A stretch of 24,159 nt of DNA from CAYZUC01 sp964481705 (GTDB lineage: Bacteria > Bacillota > Clostridia > Lachnospirales > Lachnospiraceae): assembly GCA_964481705.1 (NCBI GenBank), contig CAYZUC010000041.1, positions 1 to 24,159 of the forward strand. Reading direction: 5' to 3'. The notes under the pieces were generated by a model. That model had not been told where the DNA came from. It saw only the letters and a program-made list of their open reading frames with translations, and did not search any database. The position numbers and the translations under genes are program-made. Shown piece by piece: positions 5,922-14,793 of the stretch. Position 1 is the stretch's first letter, and each line of letters begins with the position of its first letter.

Positions 5922-6491
5922 ATGTCAGTTATTTTTCAATTAATCGAACGCCTGGCGGCCTGCTACCTTATCCTGCGCTCGCTTTTAGAAATGGTTCCTA
6001 ATGCAGAATATAGGAAATATGTTAAGCTGTTTGGCGGGTTACTTATTTTAGCTACTTTATTAAGAGAAGGTTCTGTCCTTTTACAGGATGGGAAAAGTTT
6101 TCTGACAACAGAATTAATTGAAAGTGATGCAAAAAAGTTCAATGAAGGAAATGAGTTTGTAATGCTGACGTCAAAAAGTGCAGATAATGGATTACTATCC
6201 ACATATGAAGATAAAGTTAAAACAGAACTTAACAAAGAGATTTGTAAGCATAATTATACTGTTAAGAGCCTAAAAATAAGGATTTGTGACGATGTGAATT
6301 CTGTGGATTATGGGATAATTTCTGACGTTAATGTCATTGTTTGTGGAATTGTGGATAAGACTGCGAATATCTCTGTTAATACTATAATTGTCAGAAAAAA
6401 AGGTGTAGAAATCAAAAATGAAGTTAAAAATATCATTTTAGAAAGACTAAATCTTCCGGATGGAGTCGTTCATATCGAGTGTGAGGAGTAA
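5922..6491 (+). CDS. spoIIIAF: Stage III sporulation protein AF
   Basis: A 189-residue protein with two N-terminal membrane helices (about residues 7-25 and 35-52) and a soluble C-terminal domain (about 75-189) ending NIILERLNLPDGVVHIECEE. This matches SpoIIIAF, whose soluble part has a ring-building fold related to other SpoIIIA ring proteins. The opening MSVIFQLIERLAACYLILRSLLEMVPNAEYRKYVKLFGGLL is typical, with the conserved 'P-x-x-x-Y-R-K-Y-V' segment. TGGAGA about ten bases upstream is the likely ribosome binding site; a second GGAG directly abuts the ATG. The next gene follows after three bases. Confidence 0.92.
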   Translation: MSVIFQLIERLAACYLILRSLLEMVPNAEYRKYVKLFGGLLILATLLREGSVLLQDGKSFLTTELIESDAKKFNEGNEFVMLTSKSADNGLLSTYEDKVKTELNKEICKHNYTVKSLKIRICDDVNSVDYGIISDVNVIVCGIVDKTANISVNTIIVRKKGVEIKNEVKNIILERLNLPDGVVHIECEE

Positions 6492-6494
6492 AAC

Positions 6495-7103
6495 ATGAGA
6501 GAGCAGTGGGAGAAGATCATAGGGTATGGGAAGAAAATGAAAAAGGACCAGCTTCTAATATTATTACTGGCTGGTATTCTTCTATTTGTTATTTCGCTTC
6601 CGGTTAATCCAACGAAAAAGACAACTTCAAAACAATCGGTTCAAGAATCGAGTGCTGGAACGGATACGGAATCACAGAATCGGCTCGCTGCTCAAATGGA
6701 TTATGCGGCAGAACTGGAGGAAAAGCTTAGAAAAACATTAATACAGGTAGCTGGTGTTGGGGATGCCAAGGTTATGCTTACACTCGAGTCCTCGGTTGAG
6801 ACTGTTGTGGAAAAGGATGTTCCCAACACAAGAAATACATCCTCAGAAGCAGACAGCACGGGTGGAACCAGAACCAGTATGGATATTACAAGCTCGGAAG
6901 CTACGGTATATATGACCGATGAGACAGGCAGACAGACACCGTATGTTGTTAAAGAAATCGAGCCAATGATTAAGGGCGTGGTTATTGTTGCTGCAGGTGG
7001 CAATGATCCTATGGTGGTATCGGCTATAACAGAGGCAACACAGGCATTATTTCAGATAGAACCGCATAAGATAAAAGTAATGAAGATGAAAAATAAGAAT
7101 TAA
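6495..7103 (+). CDS. spoIIIAG: Stage III sporulation protein AG
   Basis: A 202-residue protein with one membrane helix near the N-terminus (residues 19-37) followed by a low-complexity Ser/Thr/Gln linker (40-65) and the ring-building domain (about 68-198). Recognisable stretches are LRKTLIQVAGVGDAKVMLTLES and a later PMIKGVVIVAAGGNDPMVVSAITEATQALF, both diagnostic of SpoIIIAG. The protein forms a large ring in the space between mother-cell and forespore membranes. GAGGAG lies seven bases ahead of the ATG and overlaps the end of spoIIIAF. The polar Thr/Ser-rich insert at about 105-138 is where family members differ most in length. Confidence 0.94.
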   Translation: MREQWEKIIGYGKKMKKDQLLILLLAGILLFVISLPVNPTKKTTSKQSVQESSAGTDTESQNRLAAQMDYAAELEEKLRKTLIQVAGVGDAKVMLTLESSVETVVEKDVPNTRNTSSEADSTGGTRTSMDITSSEATVYMTDETGRQTPYVVKEIEPMIKGVVIVAAGGNDPMVVSAITEATQALFQIEPHKIKVMKMKNKN

Positions 7104-7122
7104 TTACGAAATGGAGGACAAC

Positions 7123-7854
7123 ATGGGTAAAAAGAATCAGATGATCATTACAGCATTAGCAATTATGATAGCAGTAGCGGGATATCTTAACTTTGCCGGT
7201 ACTAAGGTCAACAAAGAAGATATGGTAAAGAAAACAGAAGGAAAGACATCGACAGAAGTAGCTGAGGCTGGTAATCAGGAGGATGCGAATATTGATGTTT
7301 CAGATATTTCCGATGAAGATATTTATGCTGCAGAGCAGGTTGCCGACGGAGACATGGCAGATATGACATCGGGCGCAGAGGGTACATATAAGGATTACAC
7401 GGAAATACAGAGTCTGGATTCGGATTCGGATGTCCTAACGGCAGAAAATAAGGATGAATCCATACCAGGAGAAGCGGTTCTGACAGGTAGTTCAACAGTG
7501 GGAGTTGGAGTGGTAGCAAATGCTAAGCTCTTAAAAGAACAATCAAGGGCTAAGAACAAAGAGACGCTTCTTGACGTAATTAATAATGAAACGATTACCG
7601 ATGACGCGAAGCAGACGGCGATTAATGAAATGATAGCAATGACAGATATTACAGAGCGTGAGACAGCAGCAGAGATTCTACTTGCAGCAAAGGGATTTCA
7701 TGATGCGATTGTAAGTATTACCGGCAATTCTGCTGATGTAGTAATCAACTCACCGGAGCTGTCTGATTCGGAAAGAGCGCAGATAGAAGATATCGTGAAG
7801 CGAAAGACAGGAGTTAATGCAGAAAATCTGGTGATTACACCATTGAGTGAATAG
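7123..7854 (+). CDS. spoIIIAH: Stage III sporulation protein AH
   Basis: A 243-residue protein with an N-terminal membrane helix (residues 7-25), a long acidic, low-complexity linker (about 30-135) and a C-terminal ring-building (YscJ/FliF-like) domain (about 138-243) with SRAKNKETLLDVINN and a tail ending NLVITPLSE. In B. subtilis SpoIIIAH binds SpoIIQ from the forespore across the intermembrane space and so joins both halves of the channel. An ATG at 7111 is in frame but lies within the ribosome binding site ATGGAGG, so the start is placed at 7123, which gives MGKKNQMIITALAIM. The acidic linker is longer than in B. subtilis. It is the last gene of the operon; an intrinsic terminator follows. 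Confidence 0.94.
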   Translation: MGKKNQMIITALAIMIAVAGYLNFAGTKVNKEDMVKKTEGKTSTEVAEAGNQEDANIDVSDISDEDIYAAEQVADGDMADMTSGAEGTYKDYTEIQSLDSDSDVLTAENKDESIPGEAVLTGSSTVGVGVVANAKLLKEQSRAKNKETLLDVINNETITDDAKQTAINEMIAMTDITERETAAEILLAAKGFHDAIVSITGNSADVVINSPELSDSERAQIEDIVKRKTGVNAENLVITPLSE

Positions 7855-7858
7855 TTAT

Positions 7859-7907
7859 GGGCTGATACGTTTTAAGGTGAAAATCGGAAGCGTATCAGCC
7901 CCTTTTC
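7859..7907 (+). terminator. Terminator of the spoIIIA operon
   Basis: GGGCTGATACG (7859-7869) and CGTATCAGCCC (7891-7901) form a perfect 11-bp stem with a 21-base loop, followed by CTTTTCG. It begins five bases after the spoIIIAH stop and separates the sporulation operon from the glycan locus. Confidence 0.9.
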
Positions 7908-7912
7908 GTGAC

Positions 7913-7941
7913 TTGTTTTTATAGGTAATATCATGTACAAT
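7913..7941 (+). promoter_or_regulatory. Probable sigma-A promoter of the glycan locus
   Basis: TTGTTT (7913-7918) and TACAAT (7936-7941, 5/6 to TATAAT) are exactly 17 bases apart, 39 bases before the first glycosyltransferase start. No sigma-E or sigma-K pattern was recognised here, so expression is probably vegetative rather than tied to the sporulation operon upstream. Confidence 0.5.
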
Positions 7942-7980
7942 GGATGAGTGAAAATATAGGATTTTCGTAAGGGGTTATGC

Positions 7981-9075
7981 ATGAAACAGAAGATTTTGTT
8001 AGTACACAATTACTACAAACAGGCAGGGGGAGAAGATACTGTCTTTCAAAATGAAGCAGAGCTTTTAAAAAGTCATGGTCATGAGGTAGTGTTGTATACC
8101 CGAAACAACAGTGAGATAGGTAGGCTGAATGTATTACAGAAAATGCTGCTACCATTTTCCGCTGTGTTTTCCATCAAAACCTATTGTGAAGTGAAGAAAA
8201 TCATTCGCGAGGAGAAAATCGATCTCGTACATGTGCATAATACATTAACGATGGTGAGTCCATCGGTTTTTTATGCAGCCTTTCATTGCGGAATTCCCGT
8301 AGTTCAGACTCTCCACAATTTTCGCATGCAGTGTCCAAATGGCCTGTTTTACAGAGATGATCATATATGTGAGGACTGTGTAAAAAAGGGTCTCATCTGT
8401 TCAATAAAGCACAGGTGTTATAGAAAAAGCATCGTTCAGAGTATGATAGGAGCAGCTATAATAAAGATACATAGGATACTTGGGACCTATCATAGGGTGA
8501 ATTTCATATGTCTTACACAATTTAACAAGGATAAGCTGTTACTTCTTAATGGAAAGAAACAAATCATTGATGAGAATAAGGTATTTATTAAGCAGAATTT
8601 CGTTCAGGTACCGGTATCGTCTGAAACAAGTTTCGTACAAAAAAAAGAACAGTACCTGTTCGCAGGACGATTGGATAAGGCAAAAGGTATCCATCTGCTG
8701 CTCGAGAATTGGGACGCTGAATACCAGGCACAACTCTTGATTTGCGGTAGAGGCGAAGAAGAAGAATGGTGTAAACACTATATTAGTAATCATGGGATGC
8801 ATAATGTCAAAATGATGGGACAGGTATCTCATGATCGATTGATGGAACTTATGAGAGAGTCCAAGGCAGTGGTATTTCCTTCTCTTTTGTATGAGACGTT
8901 TGGTATGAGTATTTTGGAGAGCTATGCTTGTGGAACTCCGGTTCTTGGAACTATGATTGGAAATGCCGGAGAACTGATACGTGAATGCGAAAAGAGCTCT
9001 TTGTCAGAAGCAGGGTTCTTTCCGGATACGAATTATGACCTACTAGTGAAAATCTATCAGAAATGTGGTAAATAA
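7981..9075 (+). CDS. GT-B glycosyltransferase, family 4 type, with Cys cluster
   Basis: A 364-residue retaining-type glycosyltransferase. The N-terminal Rossmann half has the usual GGEDTVFQNEAELLKSHGHEV opening and HVHN (84-87). The C-terminal half has YLFAGRLDKAKGIHLL (225-240), a nucleotide-sugar binding start, and the EX7E pair E305/E313 in YETFGMSILES. A five-cysteine segment (C118, C130, C133, C140, C146) may bind a metal; the same CPN...CEDC...HRCYR block occurs in related bacterial GT4 enzymes. It likely adds one sugar to a lipid-linked glycan on the cytoplasmic face. The C-terminus stops soon after the last helix, shorter than many relatives (about 390-400 aa). AAGGGG precedes the ATG. 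First gene of the locus; the donor sugar is unknown. Confidence 0.88.
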   Translation: MKQKILLVHNYYKQAGGEDTVFQNEAELLKSHGHEVVLYTRNNSEIGRLNVLQKMLLPFSAVFSIKTYCEVKKIIREEKIDLVHVHNTLTMVSPSVFYAAFHCGIPVVQTLHNFRMQCPNGLFYRDDHICEDCVKKGLICSIKHRCYRKSIVQSMIGAAIIKIHRILGTYHRVNFICLTQFNKDKLLLLNGKKQIIDENKVFIKQNFVQVPVSSETSFVQKKEQYLFAGRLDKAKGIHLLLENWDAEYQAQLLICGRGEEEEWCKHYISNHGMHNVKMMGQVSHDRLMELMRESKAVVFPSLLYETFGMSILESYACGTPVLGTMIGNAGELIRECEKSSLSEAGFFPDTNYDLLVKIYQKCGK

Positions 9076-11257
9076 GGTGAAAAAGAAACGATATGTATTA
9101 CTTTATCCTGAAGTAGAGAATTCATTTTTAATTAAAGATGTAGGTTTGATTCCGTATACATTACAGAAAGAGAATGGATATGAAGCGTCCATTGCCTGCT
9201 ATGAAAAGGAACACTTTGCGTATACGGATCAAGAGCTGAAGGGGCTGCAAATCTGGAAAATGGCAGACAAATATTGTAATTGCGTTCTGGATGGATTGTA
9301 TTTCCTTAGAAATAATGCAAAAGAGATTGACATTCTGCAATTGTTTCATCCCATTAAGCGAAATGTATTGTGGATCATGTGTTACTTGAAACATAATCCA
9401 AAGGGAAAAGTATACTTGAAACTGGATGTGGACGACCGGATTGTTACTTCGGTAAGAGGTAAGAAAGATCCCTTTCATCGACTCAAAAAGAGGATGATTG
9501 AGTGGCTTTTGACTTATCCTGACTATGTCACTGTGGAATCAACTGTGATGAGTCAAATCATTGAGGATTATTATGGGATTCGGATTCCGGTTATGGTGAA
9601 TGGATATCAGGATCCGGATGGGGAATATAGCTATCGGCCGGAAGAAAAAGAAAAAATCCTTCTAACGGTAGCAAGAAATGGTACATATCAAAAAGCAACG
9701 GATATTTTAATTGAGGCTTATCTGGACGCAAGTATACCAAAGGATTGGAAGCTTAGATTAGTTGGAACCATGGAGCCTGGTTTTGACGAGAAGTTTCGTG
9801 ATTATCAGGAGAAATGCAGGAAAGTCGGCAAGAATTTGGAGTATATAGGTGAAATACCGAATCGTAAGCAGTTGTTTCAGGAATATGAAAAGGCTGACCT
9901 GTTTCTTTTACCTTCCCGTTTTGAAAGCTTTGGAATTGTATTAGCAGAAGCACTCAGCAGAGGTAATTATCTAATTACCACAGATGGTGTTCCTTCTGTG
10001 CATGAAATGATTCCCAACGATTTCTTTGGAGAAGTTGTGAAAAAGGGAGATGTCGAGGAACTGGTACACGCTATTCGTAATGGGATATCCAGAATAGATG
10101 AGATACGTGAAAAGGGACAGGAGCGTGCGGATTATGCGCGGAAAACATTTGCATGGAGTGGTATTGCAGGAAAGCTAAGTCGTCTTCTTGAGATGCCACC
10201 AATCGTATTGGCTGACTATATCTGTAATTGTGACAAGGAGGGTAACCCGGTTGGTCATCCTGTGAAAGTATTAAAAGAATTGGGACAGACGTTGGATGAC
10301 AGGCAAACACTGATTATGACCGCCGCCAAAACCTTAGATGAGGTTCCGGCTGAGCATGCAGTGATACTAAAATATGCGGTATCTCCGTTTCAAGGGGGAT
10401 TGGCTAAGCTGAAAAAACTGACAGGCAGATATCATAATATCAAGAGAATTCTGCGTATGGCCGGTAGAAAAAGTATTTGGTTTTGCAATGTGGATTTTTT
10501 CCTTTTCCTGTTTTTAACCCTTCATGGAAGAATAAAAAACAAATGTTATGCAACTGTATATCAGAGCAGCTTCGAAAATGAACCAAGCGGAAGAATTAAG
10601 GAGTTCTTTTATCAACATGGAAGAAAGCATATCCAAAGAGAATTTGTTACATACCCGACTGAGGATGTTCGTCGTGTTTATCTTCCTGATTATACTTATT
10701 TGCCGGAGAAATACCATGAACTACGGCAAATTCACAAGGAAGAAAAGGTTGTATGTCTTGGAACTATGAATAAACGAAGAAAGTTGCGAGAGCTGGTAGA
10801 GGTCTTTAACAGGATAGATTATCCTCTTGAAATGATCGGCTTTTTTCAAGATGAATCCGAGTATGAAGAATTGAAGAGAATTGCAGGGAAGAATATCTTA
10901 ATCCGAAATTGTTATATGGAGGAGGGCGATTATCTTCGACAGCTTGCCTCTGCGAAATATTCTATATTGCCATATAATATGGATTTGTATAAGGGAAGTT
11001 CCTCTGGAGTGGTATTGGAAAGCATTTTTGTAAATACGATTCCGATAGCACCAGAGAGTCTATTGCACCAGATGAATGTTCCGGGAATAGGATATCAATC
11101 TCTGGATGAGCTGGTAGCTTTCCAAGATGATAAGCAACGGACAGAGTTGTTGCTTAATAAATATCATGAGTTATTAAAAGATGTATATCAAAAGACTCGT
11201 ATAAAAGAGAAGTTGAAGGTAATGGATGATGAAGATTGGCGTTCTTGTAAACGATAA
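9065..11257 (+). CDS. Double-module GT-B glycosyltransferase (730 aa)
   Basis: The product holds two glycosyltransferase-like halves in one chain. Module 1 (about 8-372) has KVYLKLDVDDR (115-125), ILLTVARNGTYQKATDILIEA (198-218) and a complete EX7E pair E287/E295 in RFESFGIVLAEAL, typical of GT family 4. Module 2 (about 380-720) has the acceptor-side half (380-535), then EKVVCLGTMNKRRKLRELVEVF (560-581) and ILPYNMDLYKGSSSGVVLESIF (634-655). Its E652 is kept, but the partner Glu position is G644. The second module may therefore use a different donor site or be non-catalytic. Start: GTG at 9065 overlaps the previous gene by 11 bases; GTG at 9077 (reading MKKKRYVLLYPE) is equally likely, and neither has a strong ribosome binding site. 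The two halves could add two consecutive sugars. Confidence 0.85.
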   Translation: MVNKVKKKRYVLLYPEVENSFLIKDVGLIPYTLQKENGYEASIACYEKEHFAYTDQELKGLQIWKMADKYCNCVLDGLYFLRNNAKEIDILQLFHPIKRNVLWIMCYLKHNPKGKVYLKLDVDDRIVTSVRGKKDPFHRLKKRMIEWLLTYPDYVTVESTVMSQIIEDYYGIRIPVMVNGYQDPDGEYSYRPEEKEKILLTVARNGTYQKATDILIEAYLDASIPKDWKLRLVGTMEPGFDEKFRDYQEKCRKVGKNLEYIGEIPNRKQLFQEYEKADLFLLPSRFESFGIVLAEALSRGNYLITTDGVPSVHEMIPNDFFGEVVKKGDVEELVHAIRNGISRIDEIREKGQERADYARKTFAWSGIAGKLSRLLEMPPIVLADYICNCDKEGNPVGHPVKVLKELGQTLDDRQTLIMTAAKTLDEVPAEHAVILKYAVSPFQGGLAKLKKLTGRYHNIKRILRMAGRKSIWFCNVDFFLFLFLTLHGRIKNKCYATVYQSSFENEPSGRIKEFFYQHGRKHIQREFVTYPTEDVRRVYLPDYTYLPEKYHELRQIHKEEKVVCLGTMNKRRKLRELVEVFNRIDYPLEMIGFFQDESEYEELKRIAGKNILIRNCYMEEGDYLRQLASAKYSILPYNMDLYKGSSSGVVLESIFVNTIPIAPESLLHQMNVPGIGYQSLDELVAFQDDKQRTELLLNKYHELLKDVYQKTRIKEKLKVMDDEDWRSCKR

Positions 11258-12530
11258 AGGAATCTCCAATATTGATATGAGACATCCGGAGAATGGAAAC
11301 CCCGGGATTGGCGGTACTCTGTACTGCTTTATCAGCTTGCTTTATTTCCTTACTATGTATGGAAATCAAGAGCTGACAGTCTTTCATTATGAAGAGAGTA
11401 ATCTGTTGCCGGAAGGGTCTGACGCCGTTCTGATAACATCCCCATATGACAGTTTGAAGGAAGTAAAAAAGCGAAATCTTATGTTACTGCTTCATGAACA
11501 GATGTATGGATATTCTGACTGGTATCAAGAGATCGAGAGGCAGAATGTCGATACTATTTTATGGGCACATAATTATCTCTATCGTGATGAATTGATACAG
11601 GTACCATCCTGCAGGAATGTGAGACGGGTTGTGTTTGTAGGGCGTGAAGAGTATGATTACTACATGGATCACGATGTAATCAAGAAAAGCGTATTTATCT
11701 ACAATATTTGTGAAGATAAAAAACTACGTAATCTGGAACGAAAATGGGACGGAAAACCTACCGTCACCTACGTTGGAAGCCTAGTAAAGGTAAAAGGATT
11801 TCACTTACTGGCAAAAGAATGGAAGCATATTTTGAGACAAGTACCAGACGCACAGCTTGAAGTGCTTGGGACAGGAAAGCTTTACGATAGAACCTGCAGA
11901 CTTGGCAAGTACGGTATTGCAGAGGAGTCCTATGAGTCACAATTCATGAAATACCTCACAGATTCAAATGGCAATGTGTTAGAATCTGTTCATTTCGAGG
12001 GAATCGTGGGAGATAGAAAAGACGAGATCTTCTCACGAACCACAGTGGGGGTCGTTAACCCCAGTGCAAAATCAGAAACCTTCTGCTTGAGCGCCGTTGA
12101 GATGGAAATGGCTGGGATTCCGGTCGTAACCAAAGGAAAACACGGGCTCCTGGATACAGTGCAACATAAGGGGACGGGGCTATTGTTTCATTTTAATCGA
12201 CAAATGCGAAAGTATTTGATTTTGATGTTAAAAAATAAAGAATTGAATCACAATATGGGAATGCAGGCGAGAGAATTTGTGTGTGAGAAATTTAACCCTG
12301 TTGAGTTAACCGAACGGTGGGATAGATTGATCCTCGACATTTTAAATGAGACACCTATTCAATGGATACCGTCAAGTGAGAACCAAATGAATGATTTAAA
12401 ATGGTTGAAGTATTGGAATCGTACTGTTCGGAGAGTGATTCCCGTACTCCCGGCTATAAGCAAAATTAGAAGAGATATAGTATACTGCTTGGGATGTATT
12501 ACTGGCAGAAAATCATGGAAAAAGGTATAG
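11226..12530 (+). CDS. GT-B glycosyltransferase, family 4 type
   Basis: A 434-residue glycosyltransferase starting MMKIGVLVNDKGISNIDMRHPENGNPGIGGT, with the glycine-rich loop (26-30, PGIGG) of the N-terminal Rossmann domain. The donor-binding half begins TVTYVGSLVKVKGFHLLAKEW (179-199). The EX7E pair is E284/E292 in SETFCLSAVEMEMAG, followed by IPVVTKGKHGLLD. After the catalytic half there is a basic tail (about 395-434) with a hydrophobic segment that may touch the membrane. The start overlaps the previous gene by 32 bases; GAAGGT sits just upstream, and ATG at 11226 or 11229 is equally usable. The donor and acceptor cannot be told from the sequence. Confidence 0.87.
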   Translation: MMKIGVLVNDKGISNIDMRHPENGNPGIGGTLYCFISLLYFLTMYGNQELTVFHYEESNLLPEGSDAVLITSPYDSLKEVKKRNLMLLLHEQMYGYSDWYQEIERQNVDTILWAHNYLYRDELIQVPSCRNVRRVVFVGREEYDYYMDHDVIKKSVFIYNICEDKKLRNLERKWDGKPTVTYVGSLVKVKGFHLLAKEWKHILRQVPDAQLEVLGTGKLYDRTCRLGKYGIAEESYESQFMKYLTDSNGNVLESVHFEGIVGDRKDEIFSRTTVGVVNPSAKSETFCLSAVEMEMAGIPVVTKGKHGLLDTVQHKGTGLLFHFNRQMRKYLILMLKNKELNHNMGMQAREFVCEKFNPVELTERWDRLILDILNETPIQWIPSSENQMNDLKWLKYWNRTVRRVIPVLPAISKIRRDIVYCLGCITGRKSWKKV

Positions 12531-12537
12531 GAATTCT

Positions 12538-13518
12538 ATGGAGGAATTAATATCAGTTATTGTTCCAATTTATAACGTTGATGCTTACTTAAGAAAAGCA
12601 ATTAAATCGATTCTTAATCAGACATATCAGAATCTTGAGGTTATCTTGGTAGATGATGGGTCGACGGATCAATCATGTGAGATTTGTAAAAGGTTTTGCG
12701 AGAGAGATCAACGCATTCAATTGATTTGTCAGGAAAATCAAGGTGTTGCAGGAGCTAGAAACACAGGATTGAAGAATGCACACGGAGCTTATATCGGATT
12801 TGTTGACCCGGATGATGCAATTCATCCTCAAATGTATGAGATATTGTATAATAATCTTATGGCTGCAAAAAGTGATATCTCAGTCGGAATGTACTGTACA
12901 TATACGGATTTCGAATTCGATTCTGATATTGATCTTCATCAGACGAATAAGACTCGAGTACTTACTTCCAGAGAATCTTTACTTGCTTTATATGGCAGTA
13001 CTCCTCCATATAACAGTGGAATTTTATGTGATAAATTGTTTAAAAGAGAATTATTTCATGGGCTCTCTTTTAATGATGGGAAAATACATGAAGATGAGAT
13101 GATTATTTATCGCGTTTTTGATCAAGCAAAATCAATTGTATACTCAGAATATGTGATGTATTACTACTATAAACGTGAGGGAAGCATTATGCAGAGATAT
13201 ACTTTACAGCGTTTGGACGCGTTGGCTGCATATAAAGAACGTATTGAGTATTTTAAAAATCGAGGCTACAAGGAATTATACGAAAAATCGATTCAACGAT
13301 ATCTATATGTTATTCGTTTAAATTATTTTGCGGTAAAGACTCATTTTCCTGACAGACAAGATTTACTTCATAAACTAATGGATGAACATAAGACTACAAG
13401 AATAGGATTTAAAATATCATTTTTTCCGGCCAAGTTATTTGAAACGAGTCCTTTTTTATATCGAGTGATGAATAAGATACTTCGAATGATAACGCAAAAT
13501 AAGTATATATGGGAATAA
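12538..13518 (+). CDS. GT-A glycosyltransferase, family 2
   Basis: A 326-residue inverting glycosyltransferase with the full family 2 pattern. It opens with ISVIVPIYNVDAYLRKAIKSI (5-25) and has V38-D-D-G-S in the nucleotide site, GVAGARNTGLKNAHGAYIGFVDPDD (69-93) with the metal-binding D90-P-D-D motif, and a later IHEDEMIIYRVF acidic motif that supplies the probable catalytic Asp/Glu. The C-terminal 80 residues are basic and hydrophobic and resemble membrane-associating tails of capsule enzymes. It is the only GT-A enzyme in the locus. It starts seven bases after the previous stop; AGGA upstream of the ATG is a weak ribosome binding site. Confidence 0.9.
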   Translation: MEELISVIVPIYNVDAYLRKAIKSILNQTYQNLEVILVDDGSTDQSCEICKRFCERDQRIQLICQENQGVAGARNTGLKNAHGAYIGFVDPDDAIHPQMYEILYNNLMAAKSDISVGMYCTYTDFEFDSDIDLHQTNKTRVLTSRESLLALYGSTPPYNSGILCDKLFKRELFHGLSFNDGKIHEDEMIIYRVFDQAKSIVYSEYVMYYYYKREGSIMQRYTLQRLDALAAYKERIEYFKNRGYKELYEKSIQRYLYVIRLNYFAVKTHFPDRQDLLHKLMDEHKTTRIGFKISFFPAKLFETSPFLYRVMNKILRMITQNKYIWE

Positions 13519-13527
13519 TGGAGTACT

Positions 13528-14793
13528 ATGAAAAAAATAACAATTATATCAAAGGAATTCTATCCGGTAAGTAATGGTACGGTCAATTGTTTACAAAACA
13601 TTTTGGAGTACTTAAAAGATAGACTAGATATTACAGTGGTTACTTGTATGCAGGAAATGGGGACTTTACAGGAAGAGAATCGATTTCATGTACATATAAA
13701 GAGATTTTCTCATCCTACGGATTATGCTATCATATGGAAGAGAAAGCTTCTTCAGAGATTTCAAGGAAGAATAGGTACTAGCCTGATAAAGATATTATTT
13801 CGTCCTTTTCAATTATGCTCCAACAGGAACGGATTTATTGAACACAAGAGTTGGGCAGGAAACTTGACTCGCGCAATAGACAAAGAAGAATTCTTTCAAC
13901 AATCGGATGTTTTGGTTGCAGTTTCAGAACCTTATGAGAATGTGGAAGCAGCTGTATCATTAAAAGTAAAATATCCGGATAAACAGCTGATTCTTATTAT
14001 GTTTGATCCCTTTTCCATGAATCCTGTTACAATGATGACAGATTTATCATCGGCACAAAGAGAGGATAGGATACAAAGAGAGTATCAATGGTATCACAAT
14101 GCAGATAGAATTTTTGTGGCAAGGGAGATGTATGACAAACTGTTATGCAGTAGATTAAAGGATTTCTCAGACAGAATTATACCTTTTACGATTCCCTCTC
14201 TTCGGATTAAGAACGTGAAAGATACGTCAGAGGATAATAAGGATGGGATTCATATTGTATACATCGGTAGTTTATATGAGGACATTCGTAATCCGAAATT
14301 TACATTGGAAATTTTCTCTGATATCCTGTTACAAAATCCAAACATCTATTTAGATTTTTATGGATCGGGATGTGAGTCTATTCTATGTGAGTATCAGAGA
14401 AAAATTGGAGAACATTTTGTTATACATGGTTCTGTGAAGAAAGAAGAGGTAATCCAAATTACTGAAAATGCAAATATTCTTTTGAATATAGGAAATTCCA
14501 CCTCTATGCAGCTTCCAAGCAAGATTTTGGAGTATATTGGTTTTGGCAAGCCTATCATTAATGTCTTTTCTATTGAAGATGATACGAGTAATCTTTGTCT
14601 TGAGAAATATCCAATAAAGATTTGTTTGATGGAGAATTACGACAATATTGAAGATGCGAGCAAATTATTAACAGATTTTATTGTTAGTAATAAAGATTCG
14701 AGATGTGATGAAGAGATAATACGACGTGATTATAAAGAATTTATGCCGGAATATTTCGCAGATACGCTTTTTGAGGAGATTGAGAAATTATGA
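13528..14793 (+). CDS. Divergent GT-B glycosyltransferase
   Basis: A 421-residue protein with a GT-B layout: KKITIISKEFYPVSNGTVNCLQNI (2-25) as the acceptor-side opening and IHIVYIGSLYEDIRNPKFTLEIF (241-263) as the donor-side start. Then come a Gly-rich DFYGSGCE (276-283) and NILLNIGNSTSMQLPSKILEYIGFGKPIINVF (316-347). The last block aligns with the EX7E region. E335 is present, but the first Glu is not seen eight residues before it, as in many GT4-like enzymes that transfer less usual sugars. It lies nine bases after the GT-A gene and overlaps the ABC transporter start by four bases (ATGA), so it is probably coupled with the flippase. Confidence 0.8.
   Translation: MKKITIISKEFYPVSNGTVNCLQNILEYLKDRLDITVVTCMQEMGTLQEENRFHVHIKRFSHPTDYAIIWKRKLLQRFQGRIGTSLIKILFRPFQLCSNRNGFIEHKSWAGNLTRAIDKEEFFQQSDVLVAVSEPYENVEAAVSLKVKYPDKQLILIMFDPFSMNPVTMMTDLSSAQREDRIQREYQWYHNADRIFVAREMYDKLLCSRLKDFSDRIIPFTIPSLRIKNVKDTSEDNKDGIHIVYIGSLYEDIRNPKFTLEIFSDILLQNPNIYLDFYGSGCESILCEYQRKIGEHFVIHGSVKKEEVIQITENANILLNIGNSTSMQLPSKILEYIGFGKPIINVFSIEDDTSNLCLEKYPIKICLMENYDNIEDASKLLTDFIVSNKDSRCDEEIIRRDYKEFMPEYFADTLFEEIEKL

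Noticed and set aside
7111..7122. spoIIIAH start at the upstream ATG
   Set aside because: That ATG is part of the ATGGAGG ribosome binding site for the ATG at 7123.
10548..10769. Small plus-strand frame inside the double-module glycosyltransferase, possibly marking a frameshift
   Set aside because: The 730-residue frame runs through without interruption, and the small frame carries no domain.
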